This document shows, one piece after another, positions 1-7,867 of a DNA stretch of 64,000 nt (the first letter of the stretch is position 1; every line of letters begins with the position of its first letter). A model generated the notes under the pieces. The model had not been told where the DNA came from. It made no database searches and saw only the letters and a list, made by a program, of their open reading frames with translations. The position numbers and the translations under genes were made by a program. The stretch is from Mesorhizobium caraganae (GTDB lineage: Bacteria > Pseudomonadota > Alphaproteobacteria > Rhizobiales > Rhizobiaceae), in the NCBI RefSeq assembly GCF_016836705.1, contig NZ_JAFCGY010000001.1, positions 620,001 through 684,000 of the forward strand. The letters run 5' to 3'.

Positions 1-1214
1 AGAAACAGGGCAAGCTTAAGCGTGGCGGCACCATCGTCGAGGCGACCGCCGGCAATACCGGCCTCGGCCTCGCCCAGGTCGGCATCCCCAAGGGCTACCG
101 CATCATCCTCGTCGTGCCCGACAAGATGTCGCGCGAAAAGATCCAGCATCTGCGTGCGCTCGGCGCCGAAGTGCGCATGACGCGCTCCGATGTCGGCAAG
201 GGTCATGCCGAATATTACCAGGACATGGCCGAGAAGATTGCCGCCGAACTGCCCGGCGCTTTCTACGCCAACCAGTTCGCCAATCCGGCCAATCCTAAGG
301 CGCATGAGACCACCACCGGCCCGGAAATCTTTTCGCAGCTCGACGGCAATCTCGACGCCGTGGTCGTCGGCGTCGGCTCCGGCGGCACGCTGACCGGGCT
401 TGGCCGCTACTTCGCGAAAGTCTCGCCGAAGACCGAGATGGTGCTCGCCGACCCGGTCGGATCGGTGCTGGCGCCGCTGATCAAGACCGGCAAGATGGAA
501 GAGGCCGGCAGCTGGACCGTCGAAGGCATCGGCGAGGATTTCGTGCCGCCCAATGCCGATCTGTCGCTGGTCAAAAAGGCCTATTCCATACCCGACAAGC
601 AAAGCATGCTGGCCGTGCGCGATCTCCTGTCCAAGGAAGGCATTCTCGCCGGCTCGTCCTCGGGCACGCTGCTGTCGGCGGCGCTGCGCTATTGCCGCGA
701 GCAGACTGTTGCGAAACGCGTCGTCACCTTCGTCTGCGACAGCGGCAACAAATATCTGTCGAAGGTCTTCGACGATTTCTGGCTGGCCGAGCAGGGTCTC
801 GCCGAGCAGGAGCAGCATGGCGATCTGCGCGACCTCGTCATGCGCTCGCACCGCACCGGCGACACTGTCTATGTCGGCCCCGACGAAAGCCTGCTCAACG
901 CCTATGGCCGCATGCGCCGCTCCGACGTCTCGCAGCTGCCGGTGCTGGACAACGGCAAGCTCGTCGGCATCGTCGATGAAAGCGACATACTGGCCAAGGT
1001 CGACGGTCCCTATGACGGCCGCTGGGATCGTTTCAACGCCCTGGTGCGCACCGCCATGACCTCCAATCTGCACACGCTGCAGGCCAGCCAGACGCTGGAT
1101 GCGCTTTTGCCGGTGTTTGACCGCAACGAGGTCGCCATCATCTTCGATGGCGACGAGTTCGTCGGCCTGATAACCCGTATCGACCTGATCAATCATTTGA
1201 GGCGCGCACGATGA
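1..1214 (+). CDS. cbs: Cystathionine beta-synthase, 5' end outside window
   Basis: PLP-dependent enzyme that condenses serine and homocysteine to cystathionine in the cytoplasm. The open frame runs in from the window edge (first full codon at base 3), so the N-terminus with the PLP lysine is missing. Visible are the substrate-loop motif EATAGNTGLGLA, the phosphate-binding glycine run GVGSGGTLTGLG, and SSGTLLSAA near the end of the catalytic fold. The last ~130 residues form a pair of CBS domains (SQLPVLDNGKLVGIVDESD, then AIIFDGDEFVGLITRID). A cysteine synthase would lack that C-terminal pair. The stop overlaps the next start as ATGA, so the two are probably co-translated. Assignment is strong; physiological direction (reverse transsulfuration) is inferred from the neighbour. 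Confidence 0.87.
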   Translation, partial: KQGKLKRGGTIVEATAGNTGLGLAQVGIPKGYRIILVVPDKMSREKIQHLRALGAEVRMTRSDVGKGHAEYYQDMAEKIAAELPGAFYANQFANPANPKAHETTTGPEIFSQLDGNLDAVVVGVGSGGTLTGLGRYFAKVSPKTEMVLADPVGSVLAPLIKTGKMEEAGSWTVEGIGEDFVPPNADLSLVKKAYSIPDKQSMLAVRDLLSKEGILAGSSSGTLLSAALRYCREQTVAKRVVTFVCDSGNKYLSKVFDDFWLAEQGLAEQEQHGDLRDLVMRSHRTGDTVYVGPDESLLNAYGRMRRSDVSQLPVLDNGKLVGIVDESDILAKVDGPYDGRWDRFNALVRTAMTSNLHTLQASQTLDALLPVFDRNEVAIIFDGDEFVGLITRIDLINHLRRAR

Positions 1215-2389
1215 CTGCACACACCCCGACGGGCAAAAACCGCCTGGCTTTCTCGACGCGCACCATCCATGGCGGCCAGAGCCACGACCCGCTGACCGGC
1301 GCCGTCATGGTGCCGATCTACGCGACCTCGACCTATGGCCAGCAGTCGCCCGGCGTGCACAAGGGTTTCGAATATGCCCGCAGCCAGAACCCGACGCGCT
1401 TCGCGTTCGAGCGCGCGGTGGCCGATCTCGAAAGCGGCTCGGCCGCCTTCGCTTTCGCCTCCGGTCTGGCAGCGATCTCGACCGTGCTGGAACTGCTCGA
1501 CAGCGGCGCCCATATCGTCGCCACCGACGACATCTATGGCGGCTCGTTCCGGCTGATGGAGCGGGTGCGCAAGCGCTCGGCCAATCTGCAGGTGAGCTTC
1601 GTCGACTTCACCGACCTCGCCGCCGTCGAAGCCGCGATCCGCCCGGAGACAAAGCTGCTCTGGGTCGAGACCCCCACCAACCCGCTGCTGCGCATCGTCG
1701 ACCTCGAAGGCGTTGCGGCGCTGGCCAAACGCAAGGGCGTTTTGACGGTCGCCGACAACACCTTCTGCAGCCCCTATATCCAGAGGCCGCTGGAGCTCGG
1801 CATCGACATCGTCGTCCACTCGACGACAAAATATCTCAACGGCCATTCCGACATGGTCGGCGGCGTCGCGGTCGTCGGCGACAACAAGGATCTCGCCGCC
1901 CAGCTGAAATTCCTGCAAAACGCCATCGGCGCCATTTCCGGCCCGTTCGACAGTTTTCTGGCGCTGCGCGGCATCAAGACGCTGGCGCTCAGGATGGAGC
2001 GCCATTCGGCGAACGGCCTTAAGATCGCGCAATGGTTGGAAGCGCGAAAAGGCGTGCGCCGCGTTGTCTATCCCGGCCTCGCCAGCCATCCGCAGCACGC
2101 CATCGCCGTCCAGCAGATGCACGCCTTCGGCGGCATGATCTCGGTCGACCTCGACCGTGACCTCGCCGGCACCAAGCGCTTCCTCGAACGCACGCAATTG
2201 TTCACGCTGGCCGAAAGCCTCGGCGGCGTCGAAAGCCTGATCGAGCACCCCGCGCTGATGACGCACGGCTCCATCCCGGCGGAAAAGCGCGCGGAGATCG
2301 GGATATCGGATTCGCTGGTGCGGCTGTCCGCCGGCATCGAGGATGGCGATGATCTGATCGCCGATCTGGAGCAGGCGCTAAGCGCTTAG
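1211..2389 (+). CDS. Cystathionine gamma-lyase / gamma-synthase family enzyme
   Basis: 392-residue PLP enzyme of the Cys/Met metabolism family. The PLP lysine sits in HSTTKYLNGHSDMVGG; the N-terminal FSTRTIHGGQ and SLGGVESLIEHPALMTH near the C-terminus are family hallmarks. Length is normal. It overlaps the cystathionine beta-synthase by four bases, and that pairing is typical of reverse transsulfuration (homocysteine to cysteine through cystathionine), which favours gamma-lyase. Gamma-synthase or O-acetylhomoserine-using activity cannot be excluded from sequence alone. A separate cysteine synthase (34.6 kb) gives this genome a second cysteine route. Confidence 0.85.
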   Translation: MTAHTPTGKNRLAFSTRTIHGGQSHDPLTGAVMVPIYATSTYGQQSPGVHKGFEYARSQNPTRFAFERAVADLESGSAAFAFASGLAAISTVLELLDSGAHIVATDDIYGGSFRLMERVRKRSANLQVSFVDFTDLAAVEAAIRPETKLLWVETPTNPLLRIVDLEGVAALAKRKGVLTVADNTFCSPYIQRPLELGIDIVVHSTTKYLNGHSDMVGGVAVVGDNKDLAAQLKFLQNAIGAISGPFDSFLALRGIKTLALRMERHSANGLKIAQWLEARKGVRRVVYPGLASHPQHAIAVQQMHAFGGMISVDLDRDLAGTKRFLERTQLFTLAESLGGVESLIEHPALMTHGSIPAEKRAEIGISDSLVRLSAGIEDGDDLIADLEQALSA

Positions 2390-2431
2390 GCAGCTGTCTG
2401 CTTGGTAGCGAAGAACCCGTGAAGCTGTTGT

Positions 2432-2950
2432 TTAGTCGTCGTCTGCGGCCAGGCGCAAATCCGGCAGTGAGATCATCAGCGTCATCGGGTCAAGCGGCGA
2501 GGGATTGAAGCCCAGCTTTGTGTAAAAGGCCCGCGCATCCTCGGAAATCGCGTGGACCAGGATGCCTCGTATACCAAGGGTGTCTGCTGCATTCATCACC
2601 CGGCGCGCAGCGTCCTGCATGAGCGCCATGCCCAACCCCTGACGCTGATGGGAGGCATCGATGGCAAGGCGAGCAAGAATGGCGACAGGGATCGGGTCCG
2701 GCATGTTGCGCCTGAAACGACCAGACGCATAGCTGGCGGCAACGCCGCCCGACGCCAGTGCATAGTAGGCAACAACCCTATTGCCGTCTCGGCAGGCGAC
2801 GAACGTACGTGTCGCGCCGCTGTCCTGATTGGCCAGCGCTCGGCGTTTCAGCCAGTCGTCCAGGACCGGCACACCGGACGAAAACGAGGACAGGTCATGG
2901 GTGCGGTCCAGGGGCTCTGGCGGTCGCAGCGTCATTACAGCGTCGCGCAT
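2432..2950 (-). CDS. GNAT acetyltransferase toxin (TacT-like) of a TA pair
   Basis: 172-residue single-domain GNAT protein. It has the acetyl-CoA loop (RQGLGMALMQDA, residues ~105-116) and begins with a conserved LRPPEPLDRTHDLSSF segment seen in TacT/AtaT-type toxins, which acetylate aminoacyl-tRNA and block translation. It lies 28 bp downstream of a DUF1778 antitoxin on the same strand, the standard order for this class. Two starts are possible: the one given, whose Shine-Dalgarno-like AAGGA directly abuts the ATG, or an in-frame ATG at 2935. Toxicity and target tRNA are family inference only. Confidence 0.8.
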   Translation of the reverse strand: MRDAVMTLRPPEPLDRTHDLSSFSSGVPVLDDWLKRRALANQDSGATRTFVACRDGNRVVAYYALASGGVAASYASGRFRRNMPDPIPVAILARLAIDASHQRQGLGMALMQDAARRVMNAADTLGIRGILVHAISEDARAFYTKLGFNPSPLDPMTLMISLPDLRLAADDD

Positions 2951-2978
2951 TCCTTGGATGTTCGAAAATCCATCCGGC

Positions 2979-3275
2979 TCATTCGCCCGTCTCCCATGGC
3001 AAGCGAGCGTTCATCAGCTTGGACAAGCGCTTATCAGGCTTGGCCGGCGCATCGAGCAAAGCGAGGAATTCCGCATAGGCTTCCGGCGAGACCTTGATGA
3101 CAGTGCGGTCGAGCAGCGTATCCTCGGCCATGCGCCGTGCTGCATCGAGGATGAAATCCGTTCGCGTTTTTCCGAGCGCGCGCGCAGCCTCGTCGATCAG
3201 GCCCCGGTCTTCGGGCTTGATGCGAATGTTCAGCGTGCTTCGCTTGGAAGCTTCGGTTGGAGATTCGTGCTTCAT
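2979..3275 (-). CDS. DUF1778 ribbon-helix-helix antitoxin (TacA-like)
   Basis: 98 residues. The N-terminal ribbon-helix-helix region (KRSTLNIRIKPEDRGLIDEA, residues ~11-30) should bind DNA as a dimer. The acidic, flexible C-terminus (residues ~60-98) is the part that wraps the toxin in this family. It is first in a two-gene operon with the GNAT toxin. A perfect palindrome lies 20 bp upstream of its start, which suggests autoregulation by the antitoxin or the TA complex. Confidence 0.83.
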   Translation of the reverse strand: MKHESPTEASKRSTLNIRIKPEDRGLIDEAARALGKTRTDFILDAARRMAEDTLLDRTVIKVSPEAYAEFLALLDAPAKPDKRLSKLMNARLPWETGE

Positions 3276-3295
3276 CGTTTCAGCATAGCAGCTCG

Positions 3296-3312
3296 TAATG
3301 ACATTGTCATTA
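3296..3312. promoter_or_regulatory. Palindromic operator of the TA operon
   Basis: TAATGACA-T-TGTCATTA is a perfect 8-bp inverted repeat with a 1-bp centre, 20 bp upstream of the antitoxin start in an AT-rich stretch. Ribbon-helix-helix antitoxins bind such short palindromes, so this is a probable autoregulatory site. The palindrome is seen directly; its function is inferred. Confidence 0.6.
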
Positions 3313-3409
3313 TCGCCCGAGCTACGTTCCCCGTTAACAAACCCGGAAGCCTTTGCTTAACCCTTCGCCGCTATCTCCCGCCGGGGGAGGCATGGCAAGA
3401 GTGAGTGTG

Positions 3410-3583
3410 ATGGACAACAGCCCGGAAAAGCGCAGCGAATGGCGCGCCATTTTTTATGTGCAGGCCCGCGTGGCCATCCTGTTTGTCCCGGTCGTCGTCA
3501 GCCTTCTGGTCATAGCCACGCTTGCCGGCAACGACCGCCATCCCGATGCCATCGACCGGACCGTTACGGGCTCCGTGCGATAG
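3410..3583 (+). CDS. Small single-pass membrane protein, unknown
   Basis: 57 residues with a charged N-terminus (DNSPEKRSEW) and one hydrophobic helix at residues ~18-41 (ILFVPVVVSLLVIATLAG), followed by a short polar tail. A strong GGGGGAGG ribosome site at 3383-3390 precedes three in-frame starts: ATG 3392, GTG 3401 and ATG 3410. The first is too close to the site and the true start could be 3401 or 3410. No family recognised. It stands alone between the divergent TA operon and the methyltransferase. Confidence 0.45.
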   Translation: MDNSPEKRSEWRAIFYVQARVAILFVPVVVSLLVIATLAGNDRHPDAIDRTVTGSVR

Positions 3584-3692
3584 GCGCGTTCATAGCCCGG
3601 ACAGCCATAGACTTCTCGTGAGATGGACCGGCGGTCTGTGCTAGGCTATTTGTCGCCTTCGGACGTTGCCAGATCCCCAATTGAGGTTCGTC

Positions 3693-4511
3693 ATGAACGA
3701 AGCCGACTATGCGCTTGGCTATGCGGAGGCGGAATTGCGCCGCCTGACGACGCAAGCCCAACTGATCGATCCAATAACGCGACGGTTCCTCGAGGCTGCC
3801 GGAATAGGAAAGGGAATGCGCGTTCTCGACATCGGCAGCGGGGCGGGCGATGTCGCGTTTCTCTGTCGGGAAATGGTAGGGACGACCGGAGAGGTTGTCG
3901 GCACCGATGTTTCGGTTTCCTCTGTCGAACGGGCTACGTTACGGGCCAAGGAGGCCAATACAAGCCGGGTCTCATTCAGGCATGGCGATGCGGCCGAATT
4001 AGATTTTGAACAGCCGTTCGACGCTGTGGTCGGCCGTTATGTTCTCCAATTCCTGCCTGACCCGGCACGTTCACTCCGGCGCATCGTGCGCCACTTGCGA
4101 CCCGAGGGGATCGTCGCATTCCACGAACTGGATTGGGATGGTGCCCGATCGTCTCCATCGTCGCCGACCTACGATCGAGTTTGCAACTGGCTCAGCCGGA
4201 CAATTGAAGCAGCGGGCGCCCAAGCACGCCTTGGCACACGTCTCGCGTCAGTGTTCGAGGATGCTGGGTTGCCTGCACCGAACCTGAGACTGGAGGCGGT
4301 CATCGGTTCTGGGCCACGAGCACTGGAGGTCGCGCATCTCGTGACTGATCTGGTTGAGACGCAATTGCCAACCATGGAAAGGCTCGGAATTGCCGCATCC
4401 TCCGAAATCGGCCATCCGACGCTACTAGACCGCATTCTTTCCGAGGCTGGTCGGAGCGGCACCTTGATGGGCCGATCCGAGGTGGGAGCTTGGACCACCA
4501 AACCGGATTAG
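3693..4511 (+). CDS. SAM-dependent class I methyltransferase
   Basis: 272 residues with a Rossmann methyltransferase core: motif I VLDIGSGAGDVAF (residues ~43-55), acidic loop GTDVS, motif IV-like FDAVVGRYVLQFLPDP and a post-core HLRPEGIVAFHELDW. The start at 3693 is chosen because GAGG lies six bases upstream; an earlier in-frame ATG at 3666 has no ribosome site. The C-terminal ~100 residues may bind substrate. Substrate is unknown; the UbiE/COQ5-like core fits a small-molecule methyltransferase. Monocistronic. Confidence 0.8.
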   Translation: MNEADYALGYAEAELRRLTTQAQLIDPITRRFLEAAGIGKGMRVLDIGSGAGDVAFLCREMVGTTGEVVGTDVSVSSVERATLRAKEANTSRVSFRHGDAAELDFEQPFDAVVGRYVLQFLPDPARSLRRIVRHLRPEGIVAFHELDWDGARSSPSSPTYDRVCNWLSRTIEAAGAQARLGTRLASVFEDAGLPAPNLRLEAVIGSGPRALEVAHLVTDLVETQLPTMERLGIAASSEIGHPTLLDRILSEAGRSGTLMGRSEVGAWTTKPD

Positions 4512-4561
4512 TCCGAGCGAGCCTCGACAGGCGCGGTGCGACGATGCACCTGGGCGCCGCC

Positions 4562-4870
4562 TCAGAAAAACTTCGGGATCGGGCCGTTCTGCGGCGTCAC
4601 GTCGCCATCGAGGTCGATGAACACTTCGTCGACAAAACACCAGGCCCAGCCTTCCGGCGGGTCGTAGCCTTCGATGACCGGGTGCTTAGTGGCATGAAAG
4701 TGCTTGGTGGCGTGGCGGTTGGGCGAGTCGTCGCAGCAGCCGACATGGCCGCAGGTGCGGCAGAGCCTGAGATGCACCCACATCGAGCCGCTCTTCAGGC
4801 ATTCCTCGCAGCCGAGCGCGCTCGGCGTCACCGTCTTGATGCCTGTCGTGTGCCTGCATTCATCCATCAT
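4562..4870 (-). CDS. UBP-type zinc finger protein
   Basis: 102-residue protein made almost wholly of one ZnF-UBP domain: paired Cys residues (CEECL, LCRTCGHVGCC) followed by His residues (NRHATKHFHATKHPV) as zinc ligands, then the aromatic WAWCFVDEVF segment that lines the glycine-binding pocket in eukaryotic relatives. Its start overlaps the stop of the upstream reductase gene by four bases (ATGA), so the two are translationally coupled and probably act together. Bacteria lack ubiquitin, so the ligand is unknown. Confidence 0.85.
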   Translation of the reverse strand: MMDECRHTTGIKTVTPSALGCEECLKSGSMWVHLRLCRTCGHVGCCDDSPNRHATKHFHATKHPVIEGYDPPEGWAWCFVDEVFIDLDGDVTPQNGPIPKFF

Positions 4871-6546
4871 GCTCTCCTGGCCAGTTCGGGCGCTGCTGCG
4901 TCGGTTCGCGCGAGATAGGCATGCAAGGCCGCTACCACCTGGGCGCCCTCGCCGACGGCGGCTGCCACCCGCTTGATCGACCCGGAGCGCACATCGCCGA
5001 TGGCGAAGACCCCGCTGCGGCTGGTCTCCATCTGGTCCGCCGCTATGTCGGCGCCGGTGCGCACGAAACCCTTGGCATCAAGCGCGACATTGCAGTGCGC
5101 CAGCCAGTCGGTGTTGGGGTCGGCGCCGATGAACAGGAAGAGATGCTGGATCGGGCGCGTCGTCTCGACGCCCGTCCTCTGGTTACGCCAGCGCAGCGCG
5201 GTCAGGTTGCCCGCCTCGCCCTCCAGCGCCTCGATCGCGGTTTCGGTTACCACCTCGATGTTCGGCTGTGCCTTGATGCGTTCGACCAGATAGCGCGACA
5301 TGGTGGAGTCGAGGCCGCCGCGGCGCGCCAGCATCGTCACCTTGCGCACCTGGCTGGCGAGATACACAGCCGCCTGCCCCGCCGAATTGCCTGCGCCGAC
5401 CAGCGCCACCTCCTGTCCTGCGCACAGCCGCGCCTCGATCGGCGAGGCCCAATAGTGCACCGACGTTCCCTCGAACTCGGCCAGATTGGCAATGTCGAGC
5501 CGGCGGTAGCGCGCGCCGCTGGCGATCACGACCGTGCGTGCCTTGACGCTCTCGCCGTCGCCGACGTCGAGCTTGTAACCCGGCGCGTCGCCGGCGGCGC
5601 CGAGCAGCTTCGCCTCGTCGGGGATGACGATTTCGACGCCGAATTTCTGCGCCTGGTTGTAGGCGCGCGCCATCAGCGCCATGCCGGTGATGCCTGTGGG
5701 GAAGCCGAGATAGTTCTCGATGCGCGCGGAGGCGCCGGCCTGGCCGCCGAAGGCGCGGCAATCGAGCACGATGGTCGACAGGCCTTCGGACCCCGCATAG
5801 ACCGCGGCCGCCAGCCCCGCCGGACCGGCGCCGACGATGGCGACGTCATAGACCTTGTCCGGGTCGATCGGCCGCAGCAGGCCGATACAGCGGGCGAGTT
5901 CGGTGTCGCCGGGATTGTGCATCAGCTTGCCGTTGGGGCACAGCACGATCGGTAGATGGTGCGGGTCGACATGAAAATGCCCGATCAGCGTTTTGGCGCA
6001 CGGGTCGGTGTCGGAGTCCAGCGCCCGGTGCGGCTGCCCGCTGCGGCGCAGAAACCCCTGCAGCCGCAGCGTATCGCCATTGCCGGCCGGGCCGATGACG
6101 ATCGGCCCGCTGCTGCCGCTTTCCAGAAGCCCGACGCGGCGCAGGATCAGCGCCCGCATGATCCGCTCGCCAAGGCTGGCCTCCTGCACCATCAGGTCGC
6201 GCAGCCGCTGCGAGGGAATGACGAAGGCCTCGACCCGCTCTTTCGCTTCGGCATTGACCAGCGATGGCCGGCTCGAAAGCTGCGCCAGTTCGCCGATGAA
6301 GTTGCCGGGACCATGGGTGACGATGGTCTCGCGCCGGCCAGGCCTGACATCCTGGGTGATGTCGACCGCGCCCGACAGGATGACGATCAGACCGGGCGCC
6401 ACGCTGCCCGCGGTGACGATATGCTCGCCCGCTTCATAAGAACTCGCCTCGCCGAACCGGCGCATGCGCTCGATATCGGCGTCGCCCAGGATGGGAAACA
6501 TCTGGTCGCGGCGGGTGACTGTGATCGGCTGGGCGGGTGGGGCCAT
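4867..6546 (-). CDS. cNMP-binding, thioredoxin-reductase-like flavoprotein
   Basis: 559 residues in three parts: a cyclic-nucleotide-binding-like domain (residues ~15-125), a short thioredoxin/glutaredoxin-like segment (~145-220), and a pyridine-nucleotide-disulfide reductase domain (~233-545). FAD binding shows as DVAIVGAGPAGLAAA (234-248) and GVFAIGDVRSG near the end; NADPH binding as VALVGAGNSAGQAAVYLAS. The CxxC pair that thioredoxin reductase carries in this loop is absent: the aligned place reads HYWASPIE. It may therefore pass electrons directly or use a partner's cysteines. The start at 6546 is chosen from domain length; the frame stays open upstream to 6786 with low-complexity sequence. 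Forms an operon with the UBP finger gene. Confidence 0.82.
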   Translation of the reverse strand: MAPPAQPITVTRRDQMFPILGDADIERMRRFGEASSYEAGEHIVTAGSVAPGLIVILSGAVDITQDVRPGRRETIVTHGPGNFIGELAQLSSRPSLVNAEAKERVEAFVIPSQRLRDLMVQEASLGERIMRALILRRVGLLESGSSGPIVIGPAGNGDTLRLQGFLRRSGQPHRALDSDTDPCAKTLIGHFHVDPHHLPIVLCPNGKLMHNPGDTELARCIGLLRPIDPDKVYDVAIVGAGPAGLAAAVYAGSEGLSTIVLDCRAFGGQAGASARIENYLGFPTGITGMALMARAYNQAQKFGVEIVIPDEAKLLGAAGDAPGYKLDVGDGESVKARTVVIASGARYRRLDIANLAEFEGTSVHYWASPIEARLCAGQEVALVGAGNSAGQAAVYLASQVRKVTMLARRGGLDSTMSRYLVERIKAQPNIEVVTETAIEALEGEAGNLTALRWRNQRTGVETTRPIQHLFLFIGADPNTDWLAHCNVALDAKGFVRTGADIAADQMETSRSGVFAIGDVRSGSIKRVAAAVGEGAQVVAALHAYLARTDAAAPELARRA

Positions 6547-6680
6547 GGTTGGGAGCGTAGCGTCATGGGCGCCGGGTTTGAAGCGGTTTGTTGGCAGCCT
6601 GACCGGAAGGGCAGGTCTGGCCCCGCGACTTCGTCTGCAGGAGGAGCAACGCTCCTTCTGAGGCCAACTGGACCGGCCAC

Positions 6681-6905
6681 CTAGGCAGTGTGAGCAGGTG
6701 AGGCGTCTACGACAAGCTCGTCGACTTTCTGGGCGTGCTCGGCAGCTATGTTGACCAAAGCGGCAGCTGTTTCCTGGGGTGTCCACCCTTGAGCCAATGC
6801 CGCCGCCACCAGCTCGCCAAATGCCGCCTCCAATGCGACTTCACAATTGATCTCCCGATCTTGGCTGGTCTCGGACAGGATCGGCGCTTGCACGGATTGC
6901 GTCAT
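6681..6905 (-). CDS. Small hypothetical protein
   Basis: 74 residues, soluble and acidic, mostly helical by composition: EVALEAAFGELVAAALAQGW, then TPQETAAALVNIAAEH. No domain recognised. Start taken at the ATG at 6905, since the frame upstream reads non-protein-like sequence. It lies about 20 bp after a 24-codon membrane-protein gene on the same strand, so the two may share one transcript. The 134 bp between it and the flavoprotein start hold an imperfect hairpin (AGGAGC-AAC-GCTCCT, 6642-6656) but no other recognisable signal. Confidence 0.5.
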   Translation of the reverse strand: MTQSVQAPILSETSQDREINCEVALEAAFGELVAAALAQGWTPQETAAALVNIAAEHAQKVDELVVDASPAHTA

Positions 6906-6928
6906 AACTTTGCACCCAAATGCCGGTC

Positions 6929-7003
6929 TTACCGGAGCCCAAAAAAGCTCAGTATGGCGATGACGATAACAACAGCCCCAACGGCCCATATGATCCTGTT
7001 CAC
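6929..7003 (-). CDS. 24-residue single-helix membrane peptide
   Basis: GTG-initiated frame of 24 codons: a short polar start (MNRIIW), then an uninterrupted hydrophobic helix AVGAVVIVIAILSFFG and a terminal LR. A near-ideal ribosome site GGGAGAG lies five bases upstream of the GTG. Tiny one-helix proteins of this type (MNRIIW... FFGLR) are, as I recall, common in rhizobia, but function is unknown. The frame was read directly from the sequence and is below the usual gene-calling length. A general-stress promoter-like match lies ~70 bp upstream. Confidence 0.6.
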   Translation of the reverse strand: MNRIIWAVGAVVIVIAILSFFGLR

Positions 7004-7073
7004 GACGGCTCTCCCTGTTCACACCAAAACCTAAGTCGCAGGCAAGCTCCGGCTTCAAACCGCGATCTCAAAC

Positions 7074-7098
7074 AACAGTCAGACGTGCTCCGTGTTCC
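7074..7098 (-). promoter_or_regulatory. Possible EcfG/RpoE2-type promoter (minus strand)
   Basis: On the minus strand GGAAC (7098-7094) is followed after 16 bases by TGTT (7077-7074). The alphaproteobacterial general-stress sigma factor recognises GGAAC-N16/17-CGTT, so the -35 box matches fully and the -10 box three of four. It sits ~70 bp upstream of the 24-residue membrane peptide gene. Weaker than the two perfect matches in this window. Confidence 0.4.
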
Positions 7099-7321
7099 CA
7101 AAAAGTCCTGCCCATAGGACCATTGCTCGTTTTATCGGACTTAGGTCCCACGCAGCCGAAGCACGCTCCGGGCCGCCGAACGAGGCTCGGAATGTCCGGT
7201 GACTGGGAGGCGCGAGTGGGGCGGGTTTCCTTGGCTGACCAAACATAGGAGGCGTGTGCGTTTGGAAGCCGCTCCGGTTCAGACCGAAGTCTTATCGTAC
7301 TACGACTGAATACCCTGAGCA

Positions 7322-7346
7322 GGAACAAAGGCTTACAGCCGCCGTT
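7322..7346 (+). promoter_or_regulatory. EcfG/RpoE2-type general stress promoter
   Basis: GGAAC (7322-7326), 16 bases, CGTT (7343-7346): an exact match to the general-stress sigma factor consensus of alphaproteobacteria. The -10 box ends 29 bp before the ATG of the small repeat-tailed membrane protein, leaving a short leader that holds its AAAGGAGG ribosome site. The position relative to a gene start makes chance unlikely, though untested. Confidence 0.65.
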
Positions 7347-7375
7347 GCCCCTCGAGAAACTTAAAGGAGGAAGAC

Positions 7376-7657
7376 ATGGCCGACGGACCAACTGTTGTGA
7401 ATTCTGGAGGGGGCGCAGGAACGGCGGTAGCGATTGTTGTCGCAATCGTTGCAATCGTTGCCCTGCTTTTTGTCACCGGCGTCATAAATCTCAATGGCGG
7501 CGGTGGTGGAGAAGACGTCAACGTGAAGGTCGACGTGCCCAAGGTCGAGGCGCCAGCCTCTGCTCCCAAGGTCGAGGCGCCTGCCTCAGCGCCCAAGGTT
7601 GAGGCACCTGCGCCTGCGCCGGCGGCTCCAGCCCCGGCTCCCGCCTCCGGCGGTTGA
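7376..7657 (+). CDS. Small membrane protein with Lys-Val-Glu-Ala-Pro repeat tail
   Basis: 93 residues: a Gly-rich N-terminus, a hydrophobic helix at ~16-37 (AVAIVVAIVAIVALLFVTGV), a Gly run, and a tail with three near-identical PKVEAPASA repeats ending in an Ala-Pro stretch. One transmembrane helix with a Pro/Ala-rich extension suggests a periplasmic or envelope-spanning spacer. Ribosome site AAAGGAGG is ideal. A perfect EcfG-type promoter sits just upstream, so expression in stationary phase or stress is likely. No named family recognised. Confidence 0.72.
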   Translation: MADGPTVVNSGGGAGTAVAIVVAIVAIVALLFVTGVINLNGGGGGEDVNVKVDVPKVEAPASAPKVEAPASAPKVEAPAPAPAAPAPAPASGG

Positions 7658-7723
7658 GCCGATCGGCTGCGGCTCCAGCGCGGGAGGAGCGCTGGAGCCA
7701 GCTTTTCACCGGGGAACAAGGCA

Positions 7724-7825
7724 ATGGATGATCCACACAACAGCGTACTGGAAGCTCGGTGGCTTCTTGCCGTGCCGGCTTCGGTGCTCTTCGCGGTCCT
7801 GTTGGCCGGCTTGATACTGACCTGA
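7724..7825 (+). CDS. Possible 33-residue membrane peptide
   Basis: ATG frame of 33 codons: polar start MDDPHNSVLEARW, then one hydrophobic helix LLAVPASVLFAVLLAGLILT ending at the stop. A GGGGAA stretch lies eight bases upstream. The amphipathic start plus full-length helix is protein-like, and the region otherwise holds no gene between 7658 and 7867. It may be cotranscribed with the stress-promoter gene 66 bp upstream. No homologue recalled; a chance frame remains possible. Confidence 0.42.
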   Translation: MDDPHNSVLEARWLLAVPASVLFAVLLAGLILT

Positions 7826-7867
7826 AACAACTTTTCAACGCCGATTGGAGCGCCTGGCAACTTGCCG

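Noticed and set aside
1193..2266. Long minus-strand frame opposite the gamma-lyase gene
   Set aside because: Composition is Arg/Asp/Glu/His-rich antisense of a conserved enzyme; no ribosome site or domain; typical of high-GC shadow frames.
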